Below are positions 21,396 through 34,993 of a stretch of 64,000 bases of DNA, one piece after another (position 1 is the stretch's first letter; each line of letters starts with the position of its first letter). A model generated the notes under the pieces. The model made no database searches. It was not told the origin of the DNA and was given only the letters and a program-made list of their open reading frames with translations. Both the position numbers and the translations under genes were made by a program. The DNA comes from Bugula neritina (lineage: Eukaryota > Bryozoa > Gymnolaemata > Cheilostomatida > Bugulidae). The DNA lies in contig OZ037765.1 of the NCBI GenBank assembly GCA_964035545.1, positions 32,921,004 to 32,985,003 on the forward strand. Direction: 5' to 3'.

Positions 21396-21590
21396 GTGTA
21401 GCAGTTGTAGTGTGTAATGGTTAGCACTCCGAGTGGTCAGGGAAGTCTGAAGGAGTAGTATAAAAAAGGCAGCTGAGTTCTTGAAAAGTGGGTAAGGTGT
21501 AGTGTCGAGAGCACCCAGTGACGCTTGTAATGTAGTGGTGAGTGCGCCTGCTTGCAGGCTGAAGGCCTCAGCATGATTCAAAGTTTTGTA
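21396..21590 (+). repeat. Tandem tRNA-like segments inside copy 1
   Basis: Two tRNA-like stretches (TAATGGTTAGCACTCCGAG and GTAGTGGTGAGTGCGCC...GCAGGCTGAAGG...GATTCAAAG) show A-box and weak B-box character. The counterpart at about 62800-63110 (other strand) has an additional one. They are not functional tRNAs as far as I can see and are probably old SINE heads. Confidence 0.45.
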
Positions 21591-22677
21591 ACGGTCAAAC
21601 TTTTTTGTGTGCTCCTATTCAGCCTCTTTGAGTGCATGTTCTTAAAAAATGTTATGGGATCTACAACAAAAGATAAAAGTTGGGTAACATTTAAACTGTA
21701 TTAGTATGAACAGTAAACATTTGGTTAAGATATACAATCACAAGCAGCGTAAATAAATTAAGTTCAACTTTGAAGAAGCTGAAGTCTAAGGCCAAAACTA
21801 ATAGTATCGATGGTGTTAGCTATGAATCTTTCAGCATATTTTCAGCACCACCGTACCAATCGTTTGACTCTGAATAACCATACAGGCTTTGGCAAACTTA
21901 TAATCATTATGTTGCGTAGTGTTTGGGTTAGTTTGAGCTTATCAAAATTTAGTAACAATTTTGGCCATCATTTTATTTTACTTCTTTCTTAATTACAAAT
22001 GCAAGAGCTGTTGGGCATAATTAGTTTAGTTAATAGAAGCTTTCTCTGCATTAAAATGATCTTAAAATGTCAGTGAACCACAACTTAAGCTGGTGTCAGC
22101 ATTTTATATGGACCCCTCATATCGAGATAACAGATATTGATAAGTTTCAGTATGTCTATAAATTGAAAAACAAATAAAGTACTACCAAGAGAAATATTGC
22201 TACTTAAACATGTTTTTATATTTAATTGTGCTGTGCAAAGATAAATAAAAGAATAAACTGGTAGCACGGAAGTTAATAAATTTTTTTTGCCAACTCACCA
22301 CTAATATTGGCATTTTGGTACTTAGCTATAAAACAAGAAGCTAGCTTGGCAGCTGCTTAAGGCTAATAACTACTTGTAGGCTGCTAAACTGCATTATTAC
22401 CAATACTTCTACAATGGGGGGGGGGGGAATTCAAATTAATGAATTTAGCACAAATTGCTAGAAGGTGAAGTGGAAATAAAACGCTAAATTTTTTGAAAAT
22501 AGATTGTTACAGGAAAACTCGTATTAAATTGACATAGGAATAGAGTAGTTTGGGAAATATCAGTCAATGTGGTCTCTTAAAATTTATAGTTGCACAAATT
22601 CAATTATCTGTCTACAGCAAAAGTCATACTGTCATTGTGATATCAAATGACAGCGTTAAGCAAATGATTGAGCTTAC

Positions 22678-22792
22678 CTTTTGCTGCAATGACAACTTCA
22701 GTTCCTAACTCTGAAAGAAAGTGATCATCTTCTATCTCTGAGAGGTAGCTGCGATCTTTACCCATGTGATGAAATGATTCAATGTTTTCCAT
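22678..22792 (-). CDS. Conserved first-exon-like frame in the 3.6-kb repeat (copy 1)
   Basis: ATG at 22792, 38 codons ending SYLSEIEDDHFLSELG... and a GTAAGC donor in phase 1. The other copy (61592-61688) has the same start, donor, phase and C-terminal residues but lacks 18 nt in frame. Preservation of frame and donor across an indel suggests a real coding exon, perhaps the first exon of the element's gene. I do not recognise the protein. Confidence 0.45.
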
Positions 22793-24282
22793 GTTGTGAG
22801 GTTGTTTGAAAGCACAAATTCACTGAATCTCAAAGCACAACCTCTTAGTCTGAGCCTCTGGTGTTCACTATGCCGGCAGAATATTTCTTCCGTCAATAGC
22901 CGTGAATGAAAACTATGTGCTGTTATGTAATAACCTTTGTTTTGCGCTTTCGATGCTTGGTAAGCCAGTTTCTTGCCTTTGAATTACAATTTAAATATTT
23001 CCTTACTATAGCTCTGTTATGCAACATCTTCTTTTGTTCCGCCAGGTAGTTTACACAAGTTACTTATTAGGCTTTTGAAGTGGCTCACCTGATCCACAAT
23101 TGACTATTCAGTAGCTTGTTTCATTGTTAATTTTAAGCTTCTTGTTTGAAACACATTTGCTGATAATTGAGTACATTGGAGTTTAATGGTGCATCTCCCT
23201 GATCTCTCTTTTACACACATTTTAAATTAGTTGGCTTTCCTTTCCATGAATGAAATTGACTAGTGAAGCCTAAACTACCCATGCAAGAGATATGTGCAGT
23301 TGAAATTTTTTGTTGATAAATTCAACTTAAGTCTTTGATAAACGGAGTGGGGCAATGTTTAATAGTAGTCTGGTAACAAGCTATTTGAAAATGTTTTGGG
23401 TTCAAAAAAATTTTGAAATCATAAACAGCTAGTAGGTTGAAAGAGTTTCATTCCACTTATATGCTCCCTAGTTAGGTTGTATTTTTTGTTTTGGTACTAA
23501 GTTTTATATACCTATATACCCTTATATAACTTTCATATGAATCGCTAAACATAAAATAACCATTAATATGATATATTTGCAATAATATTTAAATTTTCCC
23601 AAATTTGTGTTGAAAAAAAGCATTAAATGCATTAATAATAACATTTTTTTAAAAGACAAAAAAAAAATATAGAAAATGCAAAATTAATAGGGTATGCAGA
23701 GCAAAGAAATTTTATTTGTGTGCCAATTATAAAAAGCAATTGACTCAAATTTATTTAAATACACATATATTTCAATGGTATTCAAATAAATTGCACGTAA
23801 AATGTATAAATAGCATCTAACTGGGAAGCACCAATTGAAATGACCCAAATGTAAGGTTCAACTCTATCCTAGCTTCCTATAAAGGTTTGTGATCATCATT
23901 AGTGCACATGTGAACGAATAATGTTGTTAGGTGAACAACTGCCAATTGTTCCATAATTCTTTTGTAAATTAAATTTTGCTTGAACATATGTAGTTGTAGC
24001 ATTGATCTCACTTTTTGCTCCTATCAACTACTGTTTAGCTTCATTCAGACCTAGGGATGATGATAACGTAATACTTGTGAAAAGTAGCGTTGGCTTAACA
24101 ACTAAGTGGTTTCAGAGCTACTACAAAATATTTTTCAGCTTACACTAATCGGATTAATTTTCAATTTCATTAAAATAAGTGCAGGTCTAACAACTATTAG
24201 AGGTGTGGTGCAGGCTATACTGACAATAAAAGGCTCTTTGAACAACTTTAGTGCAAGCGCTGCACTAATATTTCTCTCTGTG

Positions 24283-26521
24283 AATGAGCAGGAGGTCAAG
24301 AAGGAGGTCTCAAGTTAGGAGTTGTGGATTCAGCTTTCTTTAGCTTCATATCAAAGGGTAAAGGGGCTCAGGCTAAATTGGACTCTAATCTGTGTAGTTC
24401 AGGTCATGTGGCGGAGGGGACGACTAAAGAAACCGAAATTAGTCAATCTAATGATAGGAGAACTTAGTGTTGAGAGAATCTGTGTAAACATGTTAGTCAA
24501 ACTGTTCAGAGGAAATGCTGTACTTTATAGTAGACTGACTGTATTTATCATCATTGTCGGGTATTAATATAAAATATAAAACACTACATTGAATTGTATA
24601 CCTCAACATATATTCAGTTCTTCAATGTTATAATATTCAATAGTATTTTTTAATATTTCTCTTTATTGGTGAAGCAGTGAAATTTATCGGCGTTGTCCTC
24701 CTAATTTGAATATTTCCACAAACCGACAAGCTGACTATCCTGTATCTATGACATGGCAGATTGTCAATTTTCTCTATTAAATACAAGAATATAATTAACA
24801 TTTTCCTATCGTCTTCTGTAATTACAGGAAGCATACGTGGTGTAAATTACACTGAGTTGGTTACAGATATACTACAGTTTAATTTTCTTTTACCCAGAAA
24901 TAAGGTGGAATTACATTATAGCTGTTACTGCAGGGTTATATAAGACTTTAATAGCTGTTTTAGTATTTCAATTATATATGTCATGGGTCAATTTCTAACT
25001 GTTATTCTTATCCACTACAGTACACAAAATAATTTTTAAGATAGTTTGGAGAAGGAGCTATATGCATATACTTGTGAGTGAAAAAGCCATTTTGGTGTGA
25101 CTCCGTAACTCTTAGAACATAAACATATTGATTATGAAACCATGTAGCATGATTGAAATACATAGACTTCATGTTGACCTTTGATTTAACCTGCCATTAC
25201 CAGTGTCAATGTAACAGCTCTTTATTACATTAATACTACTTTATGTTTATAAGAATCTATATTTATGCAGTTGTTGTACTTTTAATTTCTTCTGTCCTTA
25301 TGTCTTATGGAATAGAATATAAAGCTGAGAGAATAGAAAGTGTATATAGTTGATATTACTCTACTGTGTTGCTGAGGAAGTAGTGAAATTACAAATTGAC
25401 TAGTGAGAAGTCAGTAACCTACCAACTGCTAGTCAAATTATTGATAAAATAAATATTTACTAGCTGGTGAATTCTAAGGTTCTGCTTTAGATCTTTAAGG
25501 ACTTTTATCTCAATAAACATGGCAGAGTATTTGAACAGCAGTATTTTATAGATAATGTGATTAATAATTAGTTATATAATCTGGTCCACTTAACCCTGTC
25601 TATGTATAGTAATTTAAATTCACCCATACATCATGTAAATTCTGACCATATATAATACATGTTACTTTTCTATTTTTAAAAGAATTGCTTGCTATATAGT
25701 AACACAAAAGCAAAATATAATATAGCTCAGTTATAAACTCATGCAAGTTTATAGTCACTATCCCTGTGAGAAACCCCTAATGGAAAGGTTTTTGTTTAAT
25801 CGGGCTAAGGACTTATTTGAATGAGGCACAGAAGCAATTATGTCTGGATGCTCTTTCTAACATCACCAATGGCCTTTGTCTGGGCTCAAACACATGAGGC
25901 AAACGTTCTAACCCCTAGATTACGGCTGCTCCCTAATAAAACTCAGTTATATTACCTATAATAAATTCACTCTGCGCCAATTTCATTCTGTGATTTCTTC
26001 ATAGCCTATCAGTGCATTAGTGCATTAAATTCCTAAACAAACTTTCAAAATTCATGTTCAATTTTATTTCGTGAAAATCAATACACACATAGTAATTTCA
26101 TAAGAAATGAACCAGCAAAAACCTTGATGACATAAAAGTATATTCAACGGTCATATGTATGAGTACCATTACTTGAGACTAGCTAAATAGGGAAGAGAAT
26201 ATCATATGGTTAGTTGAATCAATATCACAGATACAGGAGAATTTAGTGACTAAACAATAATGGACTGTGAAATAAAACAAATATAAAAAGTAAATTAATT
26301 CATATGCATAAAAATAAATGTCATCATGTATTATATTATAAACAGCACAATTAAATAAAAATTTTGCATAAGAAAACAAATTGCATTTAAAAATGACTAC
26401 AAAATTGTATTAGTTATAACATCAATAATATCACGAATATTTGGAAGAATGTATCACTAATGAGACACAAAGTAATGTTGGGGGGGCTCTAAGATGCACA
26501 CCTCTGGTTTAAGTTCTCAGT
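24283..26521. other. Intergenic AT-rich stretch with one SINE
   Basis: Apart from the SINE at 25748-25933 I see no supported gene. A 60-codon open frame runs from 24284 to 24465 (G/K/S-rich) directly after the repeat boundary, but it has no recognised similarity and no convincing splice context. Confidence 0.4.
25748..25933 (-). mobile_element. tRNA-derived SINE, copy b
   Basis: Minus-strand copy with a fuller tRNA-like head: an A-box-like TCTAGGGGTTAGAACG and a B-box-like GTGTTTGAGCCC, then the same body as copy a. The two copies define a SINE family of roughly 190 bp. The head resembles a pol III internal promoter. Confidence 0.75.
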
Positions 26522-28039
26522 CTAAGTATGAATAATGGTTCCTTCACTTACAGCTTTCTGTTTCTTTTTTTTTCTGAAGCTGAGATAAGACAAAATACCT
26601 CTTTTACCAGAAACACTCTTTTTATCTCTGTTTCCATTTCTGGTTGATCCAAACGCCCAAACTTCTACCTTCCAGCTGTTGTTCTCATGACACTTTCTAA
26701 TGACCAAGTCAAATATATGTTTACACTGAGCATTACTGGAGAGGTCTATGAATAGATGTTGACAAGTGTTTTCACTAGAAATACCAGGTGGTAGTTGGTA
26801 CTTTGTAAAGTTCTCTTCTACTCCCCATAAGTTTCCTATTACTATTACAGGTACTCCATCACATTCTGGTAAAATAAAAAAAAACTGAAATAGTAAACCA
26901 CGATAACAATAATAGTAACAGTAAGAAAAATAGACAATACAAAAATAATAAAAATAATAATTTAAATTGCACTGTGTTACAAATATTGCCGCCTAACTAT
27001 CGCTATGCAATTATTACCTCCATTAATTTATAAGACAAGCCTAGCACAAAATATTTTGCCATAATTTATATCAATTATACAGTATTATTTTTTTACAGCT
27101 AAAGATCGAAGCAAATTGAATTGAATTGAATTGAATTGAAGGAAATAGAATCATGTAGTTAGTTCATGGTAAGTTTCAAACACGAGCTAATAAATCAACA
27201 AATTTCATAACAAGAAAGTTATTATTAGATGAAAGTAATAAATAAATATAATATAGTAATAATAATATGTTTACAATTATTGAAATTTAGACATAAGTTC
27301 CTAACACTAATATACAATTATATAATATTAGTATATATATCACATAATCCCCTGGTAATATGAGTTTATAAGTCATCAGTTCTATATATATCATATCATC
27401 ACTAATTCTGACTACATGGGTCTTGCTATAATCTCAATGCTGACTATTTTTATCTCATGTTATTTTTACACTCTGCCCTAATTACTAAGAGAAAATATTA
27501 ATCTTCTAATCAGAGATAAATTATCAAATAATATCATGATAAAACCTCGGGTAGTTTCAGCAATATGTGGCTTTAAACACTTTTGTTGGATCTGTTGCAT
27601 GTAAGTTAAATGTAAGTTGCTGTACAGAAAGGATATAAAAGATGTATAATGACTTACAGTGACTTACATCAAACATGTTAATCACTGCTGAATATTTTTC
27701 ACAGTCATACTTGGTCTAATATTTTCATTGATTATTATTTTGACATTTCATAAAAACTAATGAAAAACCTTCCAATCAAATGGTGGCCACGCAATGATAA
27801 TTCCATTAGCTTGAGAAAAATTTTAACTAGATGTTCATGTAAGAAGGAAAGGGGTCAACACGTACCTCTCATCTGCTGGACTTGTTTCATGAGGCTACTA
27901 GCTTTGACTCTACTGCTAGCATTGCTCACATTGTACACAATAATGATGGCAGTTGCTGAACAAATCCTCAACTCCTTCATAGCCGGAAAGTCCATGGCAC
28001 CCGCTGTATCCACCAGGTTGACAGTTTTATATTTACCAT
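26522..28039 (-). CDS. Divergent Ras-like small GTPase, two 3' exons (28039-27866, 26865-26522)
   Basis: The upstream exon (phase 1-1, acceptor TTGCAG, donor GAGAG|GTACG) encodes GKYKTVNLVDTAGAMDFPAM...ICSATAIIIVYNVSN, the Ras G3 region and following strand. The next exon (acceptor TTTACCAG) begins ECDGVPVIVIGN, the strand leading to G4, and ends at 26522. The usual Gln after DTAG is Ala, G4 lacks NKxD (GNLWGVEEN), and G5 reads DLSSNA. The C-terminus has a KKKKQK cluster and no CAAX box. The P-loop exon was not located upstream (higher coordinates), so the gene is partial as seen. The 999-bp intron is AT-rich. Nucleotide binding may be impaired. Confidence 0.6.
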
Positions 28040-28163
28040 CTGCAACATACAACCAGTGCTTATAATATACATGACAATATAGCTATGATATATACAGCAA
28101 TATACGTTTAATATGTATGACAGTGTAACTATAGCATGTGACAATATATCTATAACATATATG

Positions 28164-28164
<1 letters not shown>

Positions 28165-28218
<54 letters not shown>
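28165..28218. repeat. (TA)n microsatellite
   Basis: About 27 perfect AT dinucleotides. Confidence 0.95.
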
Positions 28219-28221
<3 letters not shown>

Positions 28222-31200
28222 GGCATAATTTCACAGTATCTCGTCCTCAGACATAACACTTATGTATCAATACGAGATACATTACATCATAATTAAATGT
28301 TGTCTATCGGCAAAAATTTTGCAGTAGCCAATCATAGTACTATAACAGGGCAGTCTGAGTGTAGTATCTCGTTTATCGGCATAATTATAATAGCCCGTAG
28401 TTGAAGATGGAGTTGGAAGCTTTTGAAATACCTCCCGCATATAATAGCATTTATGCTAGTCCTTAAAACTAAATAAACATTATGGTAGACCAATAATCAT
28501 GAAAGCTCTACTCATTTGTAACTGGAGGATTTGCAGCACCACAATACTAAATTTCTTGCATTGGAGGTGCTTAGGCTGTGTTGTCATAGTTATATGTACT
28601 TATTGGGGCTTGGTAGAAAATTAAACCTGACAATTATAAGGATTAAAGTATTATTGCTGTGGTTTCAACTGACCAACTTTGGAGTTATTATCTCGATTCT
28701 TTGTCAGGAATGGTTAGATAATTTCATGCAATAACGAGTTTTGGCTTTATATCATTATAAATAATGAGTTTTGGCTTTATATCATTATAAATATCTACAT
28801 TGATGGCAGCACTGAGCTAGAATTCTAATATCTTTTCAAGCTCATTGGGTGGCAGCTTATCGGCTAAATTTTATGCAGATATTGAATAATGTGGTTTGAT
28901 AGTTATGCTATATTGTTAGGTTCACAAGCATCTTTAAAAAGTTATAATTATTGCGTTGACCATAGGTCAAAAAATTACCTAAAGAGAGGGCAGACAACTC
29001 CAAAAGATTGTTTTCGCAGAAGCAAGTAAAATTCAGCTAAACTGAATACTCCAACTGATCAACATTTTCATCTATTGAAATTGAAGAAAAGTTAAATATT
29101 ATTATACTATTCTAATCGTGAATAGGCACAAGCTAAAAAGATATTTATTTCAAAAAATATAAAAAGTAAAGTAACACAACAATGTTTGCAAACGCAGACC
29201 TAAAAATGTGAATATTCTAGCTTGAAATTAAGTCTGAAATTCAGACTTTTCTAGGTTGAATTGACTTTAATTGACTCACCAGAAAAAACAATTAATAAAA
29301 TTATAAAGACAAGCATATAATGAAAAATGTAGTTCATTAGCAAAACTGGAGGAAAGCACTTTTTTTTCTAGAAATTGTTCGATTACATAATACATTTTTG
29401 TGCAAATGATATTTTTTAATAAAATGAAACTGTTGTATTGTTTGGCTAGATGAAGTTTCAAAAGTATTTTTAGTATTTTCTCAAATAAAGTAGACATGCA
29501 CTCCATTTTCACATTTTTTGGCAAAACATATGATTGGGATTCAGTAGTCAATCAGTTAAGCTTGACACAAGGAGTTGTCACATCCATCCTAAAGAACAAG
29601 ACCATCTACAATAACAAACATGGAAAGTACTTAAAATTACATTTAAGTTTACAATAATCCTTAAAATATATGTTGCCTTCTGCAAATGCTAAATAAAACA
29701 CGATGTAATGCTATGTTTACTTAGACTAAATCTTGCTGACTTACAATGAAATTCATTCATTTCAATTTGAAAATTCCTGTCAATAACTTGACTCTATGCT
29801 AACAACTAATTGTAATACCAAAATCACACTGCTACTTTTAGTTTAAGGAATTTATTTTCATTATTAGTTCAATATTCAGCAGAGGTTTTTCTTTAATGAA
29901 CAAACAATAGGCATACATGCAGATGAAAGATTAGGTCTAGTGAATACTAATTTTGTGCCTAACAAAAAAAAATGAAAGACTGCATGAAAAACTAACAACT
30001 CTAAAAAATTGCAATTTGAATGAGGCTCAGGCTTTTAGGTGAGCAAGAGTAACCAGAAGAGCTACTTTAATGGAAGAAATTACTGACTGATTGTGTAGTT
30101 GCAGGCTGCATGATGTGTTTTGATTGTCACAACCACTTTTGAAAAGGGAAAATCCATTAAATTAAGACTACTGGCAAACAACGGAACGATAAGGAAAAAA
30201 TACCAAGTAGAAATTCACTTCTCAAAGCAAACTGTAGTTAATACATTATAGATGCTTAGAAGAAGCAGGCAATAGTGAATGCTATATAGTGTAGATCAGG
30301 ATTCTATACAATGACAAGTAAACTGAAATTCCAGTGCACTTTGAAACTACTTGTAAGAATGGGCTTAGTGCTTTATAGGGCCTTGAAATTTTTTCAAGTC
30401 TAATTGGCACCATGCTATTAGAATTCGCAGAGAGATGACCCTTTAAACTTTCACTTTAAACTTTAATACCATCACGATTTTCAGTAAGAAATTCAATTTA
30501 TCTAGGTCTGAAATTTCACCGAGTTGCATTGCAAGCCGCTGGTCAAAATGTTTAGTTTGTGATAACTTAATCAGCTGATTTCAGAATAACAATCATTGGG
30601 AATGACATCTTCATGTAGATATAGATATTTATGCTTATAATTATATCGGCTGCCTTCATCAATCATCGATACTATGCTGCCAAATCAACTAATTAATTAC
30701 AGTTGGAAACTTCAAAGGGCATTGAATAGCAATTAAGCAAGTTATACTTTTAATATTACAAAAAGAACTTATGCATCAATATGATTTAAAATATAGGTGG
30801 GCACTCCGCTAGTGATATTAACTGAAACTGGAACTTTTTTCATGCAGGAAAAGCAAAAACGCATCTCAACAGAAACCTAAAAATTTCCAGCACACTTTAT
30901 GCTTTGACAACACGCACACAATAACTTCGTTTATGGTACAAACCTTTTTGTTGATTGTTTTCCAACATTTTCACTAGAGCAAAGCCGAAAGAAATTTGGA
31001 AACTGCATAATGATGCCAGCCACCGTGGCATCATCTTCTCTGGAAAATTATTGACAAATCATCACCCAAAAACTTCAGCAAAGCCTCCATCAATAGTATG
31101 TAATACTTTAGGTGAAACTAAAAAGAAAGAGACAATATTTTCGTGTAATTTAACCCATCAATAAACGCATCAATAGTTAGTGTGGCCACGGTTTAAACCT

Positions 31201-34200
31201 CATTAATTTCATGCTATTTAAGGCTTTTACAACTTAAAAGATGTAATTCATCTGCAAGAGAAATGTTAGGTATATGAAATGAGTAGAAGTGCAAAAGCAA
31301 TCAGGTATTAAGGAAGGAAGAGTTAGTAGGTGTACTTTGACTTGCGATAAATCAATGTGATACCAGATGTGAATTTTGAGGTGTGTTTACTCCAATCTCA
31401 CTGAAAAGGTAGAAATAGCTAAATTTACGAGACACACAATATTTTATAAAATACTGCACATTCATTAAAACTTTATAAAACTCTAGTGTGAAGGGTGACT
31501 CACACTTTTAAACCGTCGATGAGCTAAGTTGTAAACGTTTGATGAGAACCTTTTACTCTATAAATTTATGCAATATAAAATACTCTCCACATATTCAACA
31601 GCTACGAAGTTTTGTTGAAGATAAACTTCCTCAACAAATATACAGAAAAAAGCTATTTGAAAGCCAAATTTCATTAGCATATGATAAGATTATTTGTGTT
31701 TCATCTTTATAAACAATGATTTAGTCATTTACCGGATAACTAATGATTTCACTTTGTTTTTCATTCAATAAAAACTAAGTGTAGTTGGTATTAAAAACAG
31801 CTTTCATTTCTCACTTTTTTTCTCACCCTAATCTGCGTAGGCAAACAATTGGTTTGTTTCAAACACCACAACAGTAAAGCGTGACAGCATAGCCAGTGGA
31901 GAAAACAATCATCTATACTGCTGGATCAGTGGCAACTTGTGAGTGTGTCAGAGTAGTGTCTTGTTGTGTGACTCTACAAATAAATTATGAATTTGAATAT
32001 ACTACAAAGTTGCAAACATTGTTTTAACAAAACACAGCATTTATTTGATATTATATGTAAAGCTTAAGTTGGTACAATATATATTAAATAAATTTTAGCT
32101 TTCCTTTTGGATACTCTGAAACAAAATAAAAAAAAAAACCAAAATTGGGTAAAGCCATGCAAACTAGAGAGAGAAAGAGAGTGGGAGAGGGGGGGTGGGA
32201 GAGAAAGGTTAGGAGAGAGGATGGAAGAGAGATGGGGTAGAAGAGAGAAAGGGAGAGAGTCAGAGAGATAGTGGAAAAGGGAAGAGAGAAAGGTTAGGAG
32301 AGAGAGAAGGTGGGAGAGACGGAGAGTGGGAGAGAGAGAGAAGGTGGGAGAGACAGAGGGTGGGAGAGAGGGAGGGTGGGAGAGAGGGAGGGTGGGAGAG
32401 AGGGAGAGAAAGAGAGAGAGGTTGAGTGGAAGGTGTGGGAGAAAGAGACAGAGAGAGGAGTGAGAGAGCTTCCAAACTAACACCATTGACTTAAAAAATG
32501 TTGATAAAAACTGCAGCAAGTCTTTAAAAACGATGCTAGCAAGTTCAAAGCTCACTATAACTTTCAAAATCAATAAAATGTCAAGTTCCAAAAACTCATC
32601 TGCGAGCAAAAAATAGTTACAGAGACAACCAGGTATTGGGCAAGAGCCAGCTAATAGGAGTACCTTTTTAGATAAACTGCATGCAGGCACAGTGAGATAG
32701 CATCGGTGAGTTGTGTCTTCATTTTAATTTCCTAAAAATGAACATAAACAAATGCTAGTAATGAAAGTTTTCAGGGTTATTAAGGGTGCAATTTTATCAC
32801 TAAACATCATAGCAATAGCAAAAATTGCTCAGTACAAATTTAAGAAAAATTTCTTTCATCCATTACATAATACCCGAAATCAAATCCATTTATTCAATTC
32901 ATCAAGCTGAAAAACCAAGAATAATCAGAAAGACAGTAAAATCACTTTCTAGTAAAAAACAGCTTTAGATCATAATTGTTGGGTTCAGCTCTTAAGCGAA
33001 GACGCCGATGCACTGAAATACGAAAAAGATCAGCATACTTTTGACTGTCACAAAATTTATTTTACGTGCAACAGACATTTTAAGGTCACCCGCCACCCGC
33101 GCATGACCACGTTGGTGAAAGGTGACCAGATATTTTAAGGTCAATCAAAATCAAGCAAAGTTCATCGTCATATTGCTTACTGCTTAATGCTGCAGCTTAT
33201 TTTTGCTTACCAAGTTTCTTTCTGCAGAATAATTGTAGCTAGCTTCTCGATTTGCCATCTTTATTCCAGTCCAGGTTCAAATGACATCTTGATCGTTGCA
33301 AATATCCATGCAAGCTAAAAAATATTTATCAATCAGTACAACAACAGAAATACTTACAATGATCCAAATATTACTATTACATTACTATAACATTACACAG
33401 TAACACTATGTTTATAATTGTAATACGGAAGCATGACTTTGTGGTAGTTTGATATGCTATAGCAAAAGGTAGAAAAATCAACTGAAAAACCGACAGAAAT
33501 AATCAAGTACAATTAACTAAAGTAAATAAACTTACTGAATAGTAGATATTTTACTATACTTAGTGAATTGATTTACTTCCACTAGGTTTACTTTCATGAT
33601 TAAATGCTTCTGTCTATTTTCCAGTTTATAGGAATATATTAAAAGTGAAACCAATTATAATTACTATTACCTTATCTAGTTTTGACTATATATTTTTCAC
33701 AAATATAAACATAGTTATATGCGTATTCCTATTGTGACTGCAGATACCATTGCAGTAACTGAAATCAAACTTCATTCTACTTCAAGTTTCAAACATTGTC
33801 CCAGTTCAAAGACTAACAAGTAAATAATTAATAACTGTGAAAGCTCCAATAAGTTACTTCATTATTAAATAAGATACAACTGATTCTACTGTATATGATA
33901 CTATGGTATCTGTATTAAATTAAAACGTAATTATGAAAATCAAAAGTTGTATTTTGAGCACTTATATTATAGTAATTAAATTAACAGCTTAAAATAGGCA
34001 CATTAAACCATGATTGGAATTTTTATCCATTTATCTTTATAATTATATTTATTCTTTATTCTGAAAGTTGACCCAACACTGGTAACAAAACTAAAAGTAA
34101 TTGATTAAGTATGATTTATTCTTACACACTTTACCATTATATTTAGTCTTCCTGACTTTCAGTCTGTCATAGTGATTACTACTATATGAAAATGACTTTG

Positions 34201-34395
34201 ACTTAGGAGTCATAATTATAGTCAGAGTGTTGATAAGTCAACAGTGTAGGATTAACACAGCACTAGACTAGTACTACCTCCAGCTTTCAAGTTTATGTTA
34301 GGGTATCTCTAAGACTAAAGAGTAACCCTAATAATGTAAGCAAAGAGCAGTGAGTAATAAGCATGCTATTCAACTTCAAGTTTCACTAGTACTAT
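28219..34395. other. Long AT-rich stretch without recognised genes
   Basis: Only short ORFs without motifs. A GA-rich tract lies at 32163-32470. A small perfect hairpin, TGATGCCA...TGGCATCA, sits near 31012-31034. The missing 5' exons of the Ras-like gene should lie in this direction, but no P-loop-encoding segment was found on the minus strand. Confidence 0.4.
32163..32470. repeat. GA-rich polypurine tract
   Basis: Runs of GAGAGA and GGGAGGGTGGGAGAGA over about 300 bp. The Leu/Ser/Pro-rich open frames on the other strand are translations of this tract and not genes. Confidence 0.9.
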
Positions 34396-34702
34396 TGTTA
34401 AGATTTTCAGATTTAAGGTTGATGTGCTATCCAGAGAGTCTATTTATCTACTATAGAACTACACCAGGATAAGTCGAGTGAACGAGTATATTTTACACAC
34501 AACTATACATTATAAAAACACGATACATTATTTCCAAACAAGTTACACATCTAATCTATTTCACACTCTAGCTTCGACTGAGTTAGCAGCGGGAAACTAC
34601 AATTGCTGCTAACTATCAACTACGCTAATTGGCTATCCATTGTTCCGGGTCAATTACGCGACCCTACATGTTGTGCTGCTGGTAGTTCCACGAACCACCA
34701 CA
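34396..34702 (-). repeat. Element 2 LTR (3' in element orientation)
   Basis: TG...CA ended, 307 bp. It differs from the partner LTR at 34414 and 34416 by eye. The adjacent internal sequence reads, on the minus strand, as a G-rich polypurine-like run (GGTGGGGGCGG). Confidence 0.95.
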
Positions 34703-34993
34703 CCGCCCCCACCAGCAGAAAGCCATCTTTCTGATATATATATATAAAAAAACATTCATTAGTAACCGCATACATCAGTGGACAAAAATAACACATAATA
34801 TACAGGAAGAGACATAGTAATAAACAGAGTCATCATAACGATCCGTTGCATACAATTGGCCAGCTGTAGATAGACGAGGAATACTAGCTAGCTGTGGTGT
34901 TAGACAGGGGATAACCTGTTAAGCAGTTAAACATTTGCATGACATCTTGGGTCCTCCCAAGATGTGAAGTCGCGGAGTATTCTGGGTAGCCAA

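Larger units (their letters stand above)
20680..24282. mobile_element. 3.6-kb terminal-inverted-repeat element, copy 1
   Basis: Bounded by CACAGAGAGAAATATTAGTG at 20680-20699 and its inverted complement at 24263-24282. Essentially the whole interval recurs in the opposite orientation at 60106-63776. Subterminal 22-bp tandem repeats lie near the 20680 end. No transposase was recognised; the only exon-like frame conserved in both copies is at 22678-22792. A clear target duplication was not found. It is probably a non-autonomous or highly diverged DNA transposon. Superfamily unassigned. Confidence 0.75.

Noticed and set aside
21396-21590. tRNA genes within the 3.6-kb repeat
   Set aside because: A-box-like words are present but no complete cloverleaf or good B box; better read as old SINE heads.
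24284-24465. 60-codon frame immediately after the repeat copy, as an exon disrupted by insertion
   Set aside because: No matching coding sequence on the other side of the element and no recognised similarity.
32064-32690. Long Leu/Ser/Pro-rich frame on the minus strand
   Set aside because: Produced by the GA-rich polypurine tract; no domain, and the repeat frame explains its length.
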